DNA of 10,210 nt from an uncultured Mycoplasmatota bacterium (lineage in GTDB: Bacteria > Bacillota_I > Bacilli_A > RF39 > UBA660). A model generated the notes under the pieces. It searched no databases and was not told the origin of the DNA. It saw only the letters and a program-made list of their open reading frames with translations. A program made the position numbers and the translations under genes. The DNA is taken from positions 1 to 10,210 of the forward strand of contig UWSL01000051.1 of the NCBI GenBank assembly GCA_900552975.1, given 5' to 3'. This document shows, one piece after another, positions 1 to 6,468 of the stretch (position 1 is the stretch's first letter; each line of letters opens with the position of its first letter).

Positions 1-984
1 TGAGCCTATGCCGCCTGTTGGTCCCGTAGGACCTGTAGGCCCCGTAGGCCCAGTCTCTCCCGTAGCTCCTGCGGCGCCCGTTTCTCCTTGAGGCCCCGTA
101 GGTCCTTGAGGAATTGTAAAGTTTAAAACATAATTTGGAGCTGTTCCTGAAATAGTTACTTCAGCATTGCTTCCTGGAGCTCCAGTAGCAACATTACCAA
201 TTGTAAACACTGGTGTTTCTCCATTTGCTCCAGCTGTTCCAGTGGCTCCTGTTGGTCCCGTAGGACCTGTAGGCCCCGTAGGCCCAGTCTCTCCCGTAGC
301 TCCTGCGGCGCCCGTTTCTCCTTGAGGCCCCGTAGGTCCTGTAACACCTTGAATACCTTGAATGCCTTGTGCTCCAGCAGGCCCCGTAGGACCTGTAGGC
401 CCTGTAGGCCCAGTCTCTCCCGTAGCTCCTGCGGCACCCGTTTCTCCTTGAGGCCCCGTAGGTCCTGTAACACCTTGAATACCTTGAATGCCTTGTGCTC
501 CAGCAGGCCCCGTAGGCCCAGTCTCTCCCGTAGCTCCTGTGGCACCCGTTTCTCCTTGAGGCCCCGTAGGTCCAGTTGAACCGGTAGGACCTGTAGGTCC
601 CGTAACACCTTGAATACCTTGAATGCCTTGTGCTCCAGCTGTTCCAGTGGCTCCTGTTGGTCCCGTAGGCCCAGTTGAACCGGTAGGACCCGTAGGTCCT
701 GTAATACCTTGAATACCTTGAATTCCAGCAGGCCCCGTAGGCCCAGTTGGTCCAACTTCACCTCTAACTCCTTGAATACCTTGGACACCTTGAGGTCCAG
801 TAGCTCCGTCTAAGCCATTATTTCCTTGAGGTCCTGTAGGTCCAGTAGGTCCCGTTGGTCCAGTGATTCCACCAGTAGGTCCAGTCGGGAAATTAAAACC
901 ACAACAGCATCCAGAAGCCGGATGATTCTTACTATAATTATTAACTTTGCGTCGTGCATCTTCTAATAAACAATCATTATTCAT
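1..984 (-). CDS. Collagen-like (Gly-X-Y repeat) surface protein, N-terminal part, runs off the left edge
   Basis: This frame is open from an ATG at 984 to base 1 without a stop (328 codons seen, C-terminus missing). A perfect AGGAGG at 991-996 lies 6 nt upstream and fixes the start. Residues 1-33 form a non-repetitive head beginning [13 protein letters not shown], with a CCCG cysteine cluster at 26-29 and no signal peptide or membrane helix. From about residue 34 the chain is almost purely Gly-X-Y, dominated by GPT, GAT, GET and GPQ triplets plus GIQGIQGVT blocks. Residues ~258-291 break the repeat with a beta-rich segment ([26 protein letters not shown]), then Gly-X-Y resumes. Such segments recur in collagen-like proteins of Firmicutes. 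Known relatives (BclA-type) are trimeric spore or surface filaments, often glycosylated on threonine. The head without a signal peptide would fit a spore-coat/exosporium protein, but that is inference. A glycosyltransferase is divergently encoded 100 bp away. The family call is firm; location and role are uncertain. Confidence 0.9.
   Translation of the reverse strand, partial: MNNDCLLEDARRKVNNYSKNHPASGCCCGFNFPTGPTGGITGPTGPTGPTGPQGNNGLDGATGPQGVQGIQGVRGEVGPTGPTGPAGIQGIQGITGPTGPTGSTGPTGPTGATGTAGAQGIQGIQGVTGPTGPTGSTGPTGPQGETGATGATGETGPTGPAGAQGIQGIQGVTGPTGPQGETGAAGATGETGPTGPTGPTGPAGAQGIQGIQGVTGPTGPQGETGAAGATGETGPTGPTGPTGPTGATGTAGANGETPVFTIGNVATGAPGSNAEVTISGTAPNYVLNFTIPQGPTGPQGETGAAGATGETGPTGPTGPTGPTGGIGS
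14..340. repeat. Exact 93-bp direct repeat flanking the non-collagen insert
   Basis: Bases 14-106 and 248-340 are identical over 93 bp, offset by 234 bp (78 codons, in frame). They encode the same Gly-X-Y block (reading [19 protein letters not shown] and onward). Between them lies the beta-rich interruption of the collagen-like protein, encoded at about 112-213. The arrangement suggests duplication of the block around the insert, and the two copies could recombine to delete the insert in frame. Confidence 0.85.
285..574. repeat. Tandem collagen-module repeats, 126 bp and 108 bp periods
   Basis: The 106-bp segments at 285-390 and 411-516 differ only at 310/436 (g versus a). A third, shorter copy starts at 519. 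The copy starts are spaced 126 and 108 bp apart, that is 14 and 12 Gly-X-Y triplets, so expansion or contraction keeps both reading frame and triplet phase. Each unit encodes a [24 protein letters not shown] module. The repeats also open long false reading frames in other phases. Confidence 0.85.
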
Positions 985-1065
985 AATATACCTCCTGTTA
1001 TATTTATATTCATAAAAAAAAATATTGCTTAGGGTTATATCATTATTGTCAGTATTAAAGCATAA

Positions 1066-1071
1066 ATTATA
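1066..1071 (-). promoter_or_regulatory. Candidate -10 box for the collagen-like gene
   Basis: Read on the minus strand, these bases are a perfect TATAAT, about 80 nt upstream of the collagen-like start. I see no convincing -35 at the usual spacing, where an A/T run sits inside the start of the divergent glycosyltransferase. A perfect -10 hexamer is not rare in DNA this AT-rich, and a sporulation sigma factor could be used instead. Confidence 0.25.
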
Positions 1072-1084
1072 AACAGGTGATAAT

Positions 1085-2167
1085 ATGAAAAAATACAAAG
1101 TAACAGTTTATGCAATTTGTAAAAATGAGGAACAAAATATTTTAAAATGGTATAATTCTATGAAAGAAGCTGATGAAATAGTTGTCTTAGACACTGGGTC
1201 AACTGATAACACTATAAAATTAATTCAAAAAAATTGTCCTAAAATAAAATTATATCAAGATCGTATAAGTCCATGGCGTTTTGATGTTGCACGTAATAAG
1301 TGCTTGTCTTTAATTCCTCCAAGCACAGATATTTGTGTCTGTACAGATATTGATGAGACTTTTAACCAAGGATGGAAAAAATTTCTTCTAGAAAATTGGC
1401 AAGAAGACACGACTCGTGCCAGTTATTTATATAACTGGAGTTTTGATTCATACAATAAACCAGGTACAACTTTTTATTTAAATAAAATTCATAAAAGAGA
1501 AGGATATAAATGGAAATATCCAGTTCATGAAATATTAATCTATGATGGTCAGGAAAAAGAAATTACCATTCCTAACATTGTCTTAAATCATCATCCAATT
1601 GCCAAAGAATCAAGAAAAGATTATCTTCCTTTGTTAGAACAATCTTTAAAAGAAAATAAAGAAGATGATCGTAATGCCCATTATTTAGGAAGAGAATATA
1701 TGTACTATGAAATGTGGGACAAAGCAATTGAAACGTTACATTATCATTTGAATTTAAAAAGTGCCACCTGGAAGGATGAAAGATGTGCTTCAATGCGCTT
1801 TATTGCACGTTCATATTATCATAAAGGATACTTAGATGAGGCAATAATGTGGTACAATAAAGCTATTAATGAAGCACCATATTTACGTGAACCATATACT
1901 GAATTGGGCTATTTATATTACTATGAAAAAAATTATTTAGAAGCCATAAAGTATTTAAACAGAGCATTAAAAATAAAAGAAAAACCTAAAACTTATATTA
2001 ATGAAGAATCAGCTTGGAATGAAACTATTTATGATGTTTTATCAATATGCTACTATAATACTCATGATTACAAGAAATCTTTTAGTAATGTTAAGAAGGC
2101 CTTAAAAATAAACCCTTTAAATAGTCGCTTACAAAAAAATTATGAAATTATAAAAAGAGAAGCGTGA
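1085..2167 (+). CDS. Family 2 glycosyltransferase with C-terminal TPR repeats
   Basis: This 360-residue protein has a GT2 (GT-A fold) domain at about residues 4-170 followed by TPR-like helices at about 195-355. It starts with a typical beta-strand plus CKNEE at 12-16. DTGSTDNT at 36-43 is the nucleotide-sugar binding segment, and DID at 88-90 is the metal-binding DxD equivalent. W144 and VHE at 147-149 match the W...HE signature of TPR-bearing GT2 enzymes. TPR motifs include [19 protein letters not shown] and [18 protein letters not shown]. No signal peptide or membrane helix is seen, so it is cytosolic. AGGTGAT at 1075-1081 supports the ATG. The family (related to SunS-like enzymes) transfers a sugar from a nucleotide donor to a protein or glycan. 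The divergent Thr-rich collagen-like gene suggests protein O-glycosylation, comparable to sgtA beside bclA3 in C. difficile. The acceptor is inferred; the enzyme class is well supported. It ends in TGA. Confidence 0.9.
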   Translation: MKKYKVTVYAICKNEEQNILKWYNSMKEADEIVVLDTGSTDNTIKLIQKNCPKIKLYQDRISPWRFDVARNKCLSLIPPSTDICVCTDIDETFNQGWKKFLLENWQEDTTRASYLYNWSFDSYNKPGTTFYLNKIHKREGYKWKYPVHEILIYDGQEKEITIPNIVLNHHPIAKESRKDYLPLLEQSLKENKEDDRNAHYLGREYMYYEMWDKAIETLHYHLNLKSATWKDERCASMRFIARSYYHKGYLDEAIMWYNKAINEAPYLREPYTELGYLYYYEKNYLEAIKYLNRALKIKEKPKTYINEESAWNETIYDVLSICYYNTHDYKKSFSNVKKALKINPLNSRLQKNYEIIKREA

Positions 2168-2174
2168 TGCCACC

Positions 2175-2217
2175 AAAAAAGAAATATCTAGTATTTAAAA
2201 ATGATATTTCTTTTTTT
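2175..2217. terminator. Bidirectional intrinsic terminator between convergent genes
   Basis: A perfect 14-bp inverted repeat (2175-2188 and 2203-2216; core gaaatatc/gatatttc with flanking A6/T6) encloses a 14-nt loop. It is placed between the stops of the plus-strand glycosyltransferase and the minus-strand giant gene. The A run and T run give a U tract in either direction. The stem is GC-poor, so strength is uncertain. Confidence 0.65.
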
Positions 2218-2222
2218 ATCTT

Positions 2223-5200
2223 TTAATTTAAACTATCAATGATTAATTCAACCTCTCTTTTAGCTCTTTCATCATAAGGAAGAATATATTTTATAATTTG
2301 TTTATTTCTCGTAATAAATATTACAAAATCGTCACCTAAGAAAATTGTATCTACTGTATTTAAGTCAACATCACCATCAAAATTTGCTGATTTTTCTTCT
2401 TTACATAAATCGATTAACAATTTAATTCTTTTTATATAACTTTCTTCAATATTATTGCTTAATTTTATAACATTATTTCTTTTCCTTAAATACTTAGCAT
2501 CAACATCATAATATTTGAAATTATTTTTATCAACAATTTTAGAACTGGCTAATAAAACAGTTACATTATCAGAAAAATTATTGTAAAAGCCTTCTTCGCT
2601 TATTGTATTTAAATTTGGGTTATTTTTAAAATCTTCAAAATCTATATACATAGTGTTGATAGGATTATCAACAACAGGACAAATAGTGTTGTCTATTTTT
2701 AAACTGTTTATACTATTAAGCAATTTGTTATTAACAATTGTTATAAACTCAATTGGTTCACTATATTCTTTGGTTTTTTCAATCAGTTTATTACTAAATA
2801 TTTTTAATAATTTCTCATAATTTTCGTCACTTATACCTTCTATACTATTCAAATAAACAGTATTACCATTTCTTACTCCAAGAATTCTTGCTATAACAAT
2901 TTTATCTTTTTTTATAATAATTTTAAAACCATTTTTATCTAAAATAGAGTAGTGGACGAAATCATTTCCTATAGCACCTATTTTGTATGGTGAATTATCA
3001 AATGTTTTAAATATTTCTTGATCATATTTATCAACAACTTTTATTTCATAATTATCATCGATAATATCGATAAAAGGTATTGTAGAGGAGATTATTTTAA
3101 ATGAGTCTTTGTAAAGTTTACTTATCATTTCTAATCTTTTATTTAAGTCAAGTTCTAAATAATAACTATCACTACATAATGCTTTTATAATTGCTTTGTC
3201 AAGATTATTCGTATATGGATTTGTTTCGTAATTAGTTAATCTTAGAATATTTTCGATATTAATTAAACTTAAATCGTTTATATCTACATCTAATTCTTTA
3301 CATTTTTTTTCTATTTTTTTCCATGAATTGATGATAAGTCCAAAATTATCAACAATACCTGTATAGTAGCCATCGGCAATCATTAGAACATTCTTTGTAT
3401 TACGTAGAAAATTCTGTAATGATTCGGTTACTTTAGTAAAAGAAGCTATTTCAAAGCCATTAAAAATATTTTCGAGATCTCTTAAGGAAAAAACTCTTTG
3501 TTTTAATTCGTAATATTTGTTTGTAATAGGAAAAACAAATTCTTCTTCATTAATTGTTTTTAAATAGTCGTGTTCAAAGTGTTCTCGTATACTTAGAGAA
3601 TCCATATGTTTCTTAATATAATTAGTTGTTTTACTGATTATTTCTTCTAATATATTCCAATAATTATTATATTCAATTATTTCATCTATATTATAAATAT
3701 CCATATTATCACTATATATAAAATGCATTGCTGTTTTGTCAACATATAATTGACCTTTTAATTTTTCACTGATTTCTTTATTTTTATTAATTACTTTAAG
3801 TTCTTTATTTTTTATCTTAAATGTTATTTTTATTCCATAACATATATAGTTCATTATTTCTAAAAGTTCATTAGTATTATATTTATCTTTTAATTTTTCA
3901 ATTTCATTATTTAAAATAGTTACATTTTTGATATCTTCAATATAATCATAATATGTTTGATAATTTTTAGGCTTTTTAATTCCTAATTTATTTAAACAAT
4001 TTTCAATGTCAAACCTTTCATTCATTAAAGGAATTAAAACATGCTCTAAAATATTATCGAAGTCAACATCATCTGTGTTCAAGTATTTAATAAATTTTTC
4101 TTTAATTTCTGAAATAGGGTAGTCTTTACGGAAAGCAAAAACATATGAATCTTTATCAACATCAGTTAAAGCTCTTACGAATAATTTTAATTTTAATTTA
4201 TTAATATATTCTCTACCTATTTCTTTCCTTTTTGTATACAGAATATTTTCTTTCAATTTAAAATTATTTAAAATTATTTTATAAAATTCTTCATTATATT
4301 CAGAGGCTTTATTACTTATAAAGACTTTAACAAAGCCATTGCAATATTCATAAATTTCTTTTTTGGCTTGGTATTCATTATAATCAAAATACTTCAAAAA
4401 ATTATAAAAAGTTTCAATAATTCCATTATAGGAATCATAATTATTATCAAGCATAAGATATATAATGTTATCTAAATATGTATCATGACGAACTTTCTTC
4501 GAAAAATCATTTATATCCTCAAAATTTTCAAGTTCTTTTAAATTATTAATTACTTTTTTAGCAATATTTTGAATAATAGCTGCATTATCTTCTCTAAATC
4601 TTAATAATTTTTCACTTACAATATCATTTTGTAATTCTTTAACTTCATCAAGTGTTATATCTTTATTTCCATCACCAATTAATTTTATTGTTTTACTAAG
4701 CCCAAAAACTAAATAACTAGCTAGAACACTTTTGTATGTTAACACAGTATATTTAGTTACTTGAGTAGACAAAATTGATTTCATTCTAATTGTTTCAAAC
4801 AGGTAGTTAACTTCATTAAAATTAATTTTTTTAATGTCCTTATTACTTAAATTGAATAATAATTTAGTTATTTTTTCATTATTAAAAATTTGTAAATCAA
4901 CATTATCTTCCCATGATTTGTCGATAAAATTCATGATATCTGTCTTGTTTAATTTTTCTGTCAAGGAAGAAATTTTAACAATAGCTGTTACTTTAACTTT
5001 TTTTAAGCAACATAGTTCAATAATCTCGTTATTACTAAGTTTATTTGAAATATAAGGAGTTGCCAAATAATATAATATTTCATCTTCATTACAATAAAGT
5101 AACATTTCATAAACCATTTGATGATCTGTTTTACAAACTAAAGATGGACTATCTAAAAAACCTTTTATAAAAATACTATCTTTATTACTTAGAGTAATAT

Positions 5201-6392
5201 TTAAATTAGTTATCTTGCTTAAGATTTTTTTGTTTTGTAACATATTAAAAGCTGCTTTAAAAGATAATTTATTTATTAACAATTCAATGGCATAGGAACT
5301 CATATCATCTATAAATGAAGAGTTTCTTAATAAATTTACAATATCTTCTTCACTAAAATAATTATTAATTGCTTCTATCATAATTGTATCAATAAATCTA
5401 TTAAATAAACTATAAGTATTAAAAATTTTTGTTCTTAGTTTATCTGGAATATTGTCAAATGGATAAACAGTTAAACTATGCATTGTGCATTTTCTTAGAT
5501 TGTCTTCCTTAAAATATTCATTTGCCTTATCAAGATTATAAGTGTATAAACTTTGTAAAACTGTTGAAAAAGACTCGTTATCTAAAGTTTTATTATCATA
5601 CATTTTTGTTATTTCTAAAATATTAAATAATTGTAAATATTTATTACTAAATTTGCCTATAAAATTAGGATTTTTTAAAATAAACTCATATATTATTTCA
5701 TTATCACTATTATTAAATGTCAAACTATTATTTTCGATTAAATTGTAAATTTTTGGATTAGCTTCATATATATTATAAAAATCTGTAAAAGTATGACATT
5801 TTTTTAATAAAAGAGTAGTGTAAGTATTCTTAGTTAAAATCGAACATCCTTCAAAATTAGTTAAATTTATATGCATCAACAAGTTATAAGAATAAATAAT
5901 ATTAATACTAAATGATGGTATTTTCTTATTTAATTCATTATTAGATAATATTTCTTTTAATACTAAGTTATCGTTAAAAGAGCTACTTTCTTTGATTGCC
6001 TCATTAATCATTAAAACATCTAAATTATCAAGTTTTCTTTTACCATTTAAATATTTTAATTTAGTTTTATCTTTTAAACTTAACCAAATATTGCAAAAAA
6101 GCTCATCTTGTTTAAGTAATTCCTTATATTTTTCGTTGTTTTCTAAAATATAGATTTTTGTTTTTTCATCTAATTCTACAAGAATTTTTTCTAAAAATTC
6201 TGCAAATGTTAAACTATTTTCATTATTTCGATCACTTAAAATTATTTTTAAGTCATCATAAATATCTTCTTTTCCTTTTAAAAAATTAATAATTTTTTTA
6301 ATCTTTTGCTGATCTTCATTATCAAGAAAGTTACTAACATACAGCTTTTTGTGAACTAAGTTGTTTAAATCATTTTTTAGTTCTTGATTCAT
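2223..6392 (-). CDS. Very large (1389 aa) helical-repeat protein of unknown function
   Basis: I do not recognise the full-length protein. The chosen start (MNQELKNDLN) is preceded by GGAGGGG (6399-6405) at 6 nt. An in-frame ATG at 6407 overlaps that ribosome binding site and is unlikely to be used. No signal peptide, membrane helix or wall anchor is visible, so it is probably cytosolic. Residues 1 to about 1100 look mainly alpha-helical, with short amphipathic helices and NNE/LSNKEI-type turns in an irregular solenoid-like pattern (e.g. SSYAIELLINKLSFKAAFNM). The last ~250 residues are more beta-rich. Residues ~1137-1240 alternate strands and helices (KIIIKKDKIVIARILGVRNG, then NTVYLNSIEG and a long helix), which recalls a GNAT-like or PcfJ-like alpha/beta domain; this is a resemblance only. 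The protein is rich in Asn, Lys and Ile, as expected from the AT bias. It lies 74 bp downstream of the sortase on the same strand, but a terminator and its own promoter separate them. Confidence 0.85.
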   Translation of the reverse strand: MNQELKNDLNNLVHKKLYVSNFLDNEDQQKIKKIINFLKGKEDIYDDLKIILSDRNNENSLTFAEFLEKILVELDEKTKIYILENNEKYKELLKQDELFCNIWLSLKDKTKLKYLNGKRKLDNLDVLMINEAIKESSSFNDNLVLKEILSNNELNKKIPSFSINIIYSYNLLMHINLTNFEGCSILTKNTYTTLLLKKCHTFTDFYNIYEANPKIYNLIENNSLTFNNSDNEIIYEFILKNPNFIGKFSNKYLQLFNILEITKMYDNKTLDNESFSTVLQSLYTYNLDKANEYFKEDNLRKCTMHSLTVYPFDNIPDKLRTKIFNTYSLFNRFIDTIMIEAINNYFSEEDIVNLLRNSSFIDDMSSYAIELLINKLSFKAAFNMLQNKKILSKITNLNITLSNKDSIFIKGFLDSPSLVCKTDHQMVYEMLLYCNEDEILYYLATPYISNKLSNNEIIELCCLKKVKVTAIVKISSLTEKLNKTDIMNFIDKSWEDNVDLQIFNNEKITKLLFNLSNKDIKKINFNEVNYLFETIRMKSILSTQVTKYTVLTYKSVLASYLVFGLSKTIKLIGDGNKDITLDEVKELQNDIVSEKLLRFREDNAAIIQNIAKKVINNLKELENFEDINDFSKKVRHDTYLDNIIYLMLDNNYDSYNGIIETFYNFLKYFDYNEYQAKKEIYEYCNGFVKVFISNKASEYNEEFYKIILNNFKLKENILYTKRKEIGREYINKLKLKLFVRALTDVDKDSYVFAFRKDYPISEIKEKFIKYLNTDDVDFDNILEHVLIPLMNERFDIENCLNKLGIKKPKNYQTYYDYIEDIKNVTILNNEIEKLKDKYNTNELLEIMNYICYGIKITFKIKNKELKVINKNKEISEKLKGQLYVDKTAMHFIYSDNMDIYNIDEIIEYNNYWNILEEIISKTTNYIKKHMDSLSIREHFEHDYLKTINEEEFVFPITNKYYELKQRVFSLRDLENIFNGFEIASFTKVTESLQNFLRNTKNVLMIADGYYTGIVDNFGLIINSWKKIEKKCKELDVDINDLSLINIENILRLTNYETNPYTNNLDKAIIKALCSDSYYLELDLNKRLEMISKLYKDSFKIISSTIPFIDIIDDNYEIKVVDKYDQEIFKTFDNSPYKIGAIGNDFVHYSILDKNGFKIIIKKDKIVIARILGVRNGNTVYLNSIEGISDENYEKLLKIFSNKLIEKTKEYSEPIEFITIVNNKLLNSINSLKIDNTICPVVDNPINTMYIDFEDFKNNPNLNTISEEGFYNNFSDNVTVLLASSKIVDKNNFKYYDVDAKYLRKRNNVIKLSNNIEESYIKRIKLLIDLCKEEKSANFDGDVDLNTVDTIFLGDDFVIFITRNKQIIKYILPYDERAKREVELIIDSLN

Positions 6393-6398
6393 AAAGAA

Positions 6399-6405
6399 CC
6401 CCTCC
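6399..6405 (-). promoter_or_regulatory. Ribosome binding site that decides the start of the giant gene
   Basis: GGAGGGG on the minus strand sits 6 nt before ATG at 6392. The longer reading from ATG at 6407 would begin inside this site and has no Shine-Dalgarno of its own. The protein should therefore start five residues later than the longest open frame. Confidence 0.85.
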
Positions 6406-6424
6406 ATATCTTAAACATAATAAC

Positions 6425-6433
6425 ATTATACCA
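6425..6433 (-). promoter_or_regulatory. Extended -10 promoter of the giant gene
   Basis: The minus strand reads TGGTATAAT, a perfect extended -10 (TGnTATAAT). Transcription would start near 6418, giving a leader of about 26 nt before the ATG at 6392. No good -35 is seen, because the sortase terminator's T tract occupies that place; extended -10 promoters tolerate this. It implies that the giant gene is transcribed independently of the sortase. Confidence 0.7.
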
Positions 6434-6442
6434 TGTCTAATA

Positions 6443-6468
6443 TAAAAAAAGACAGTTTTTACTGTCTT
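6443..6468 (-). terminator. Intrinsic terminator of the sortase gene, overlapping its stop codon
   Basis: On the minus strand, AAGACAGT (6468-6461), loop AAAA (6460-6457) and ACTGTCTT (6456-6449) form a perfect 8-bp stem. It continues into a run of seven Ts at 6450-6444. The first stem bases belong to the TAA stop (6469-6467) of the sortase gene. This is a textbook Rho-independent terminator. Confidence 0.88.

Noticed and set aside
14..574. Regularly spaced repeats resembling a CRISPR array or minisatellite
   Set aside because: The repeats are coding, in frame, of unequal spacing in multiples of 9 bp, and the intervening DNA is itself Gly-X-Y repeat rather than unique spacers.
322..579. An Arg/Ser/Cys-rich open frame on the plus strand
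   Set aside because: This is the antisense reading of the same collagen repeats, with low-complexity protein and no start signals.
156..788. A 210-codon open frame on the minus strand within the collagen region, with repeating LRGL/KVFKV blocks
   Set aside because: It is an out-of-phase shadow of the Gly-X-Y gene, kept open by the repetitive DNA. It starts inside the repeats and has no ribosome binding site; the true frame starts at 984 with a perfect AGGAGG.
1046..1073. TTGTCA-16 bp-TATAAA as a sigma-A promoter, and the overlapping CATAAATTA (1061-1069) as a SigE/SigK-like -10, for the glycosyltransferase gene
   Set aside because: Both would start transcription at about 1076-1080, within or after the ribosome binding site at 1075-1081, leaving no usable leader. 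The real promoter is not clear.
1085..2167. Genetic code 4 (TGA as tryptophan), considered because of the extreme AT content
   Set aside because: The glycosyltransferase ends naturally at TGA just before a terminator, and tryptophans are encoded by TGG throughout.
4650..4690. EF-hand-like loop in the giant protein (GDGNKDITLDEV)
   Set aside because: It has acidic residues at some calcium positions but lacks the central glycine and the final glutamate in the right place, and no partner loop is seen.
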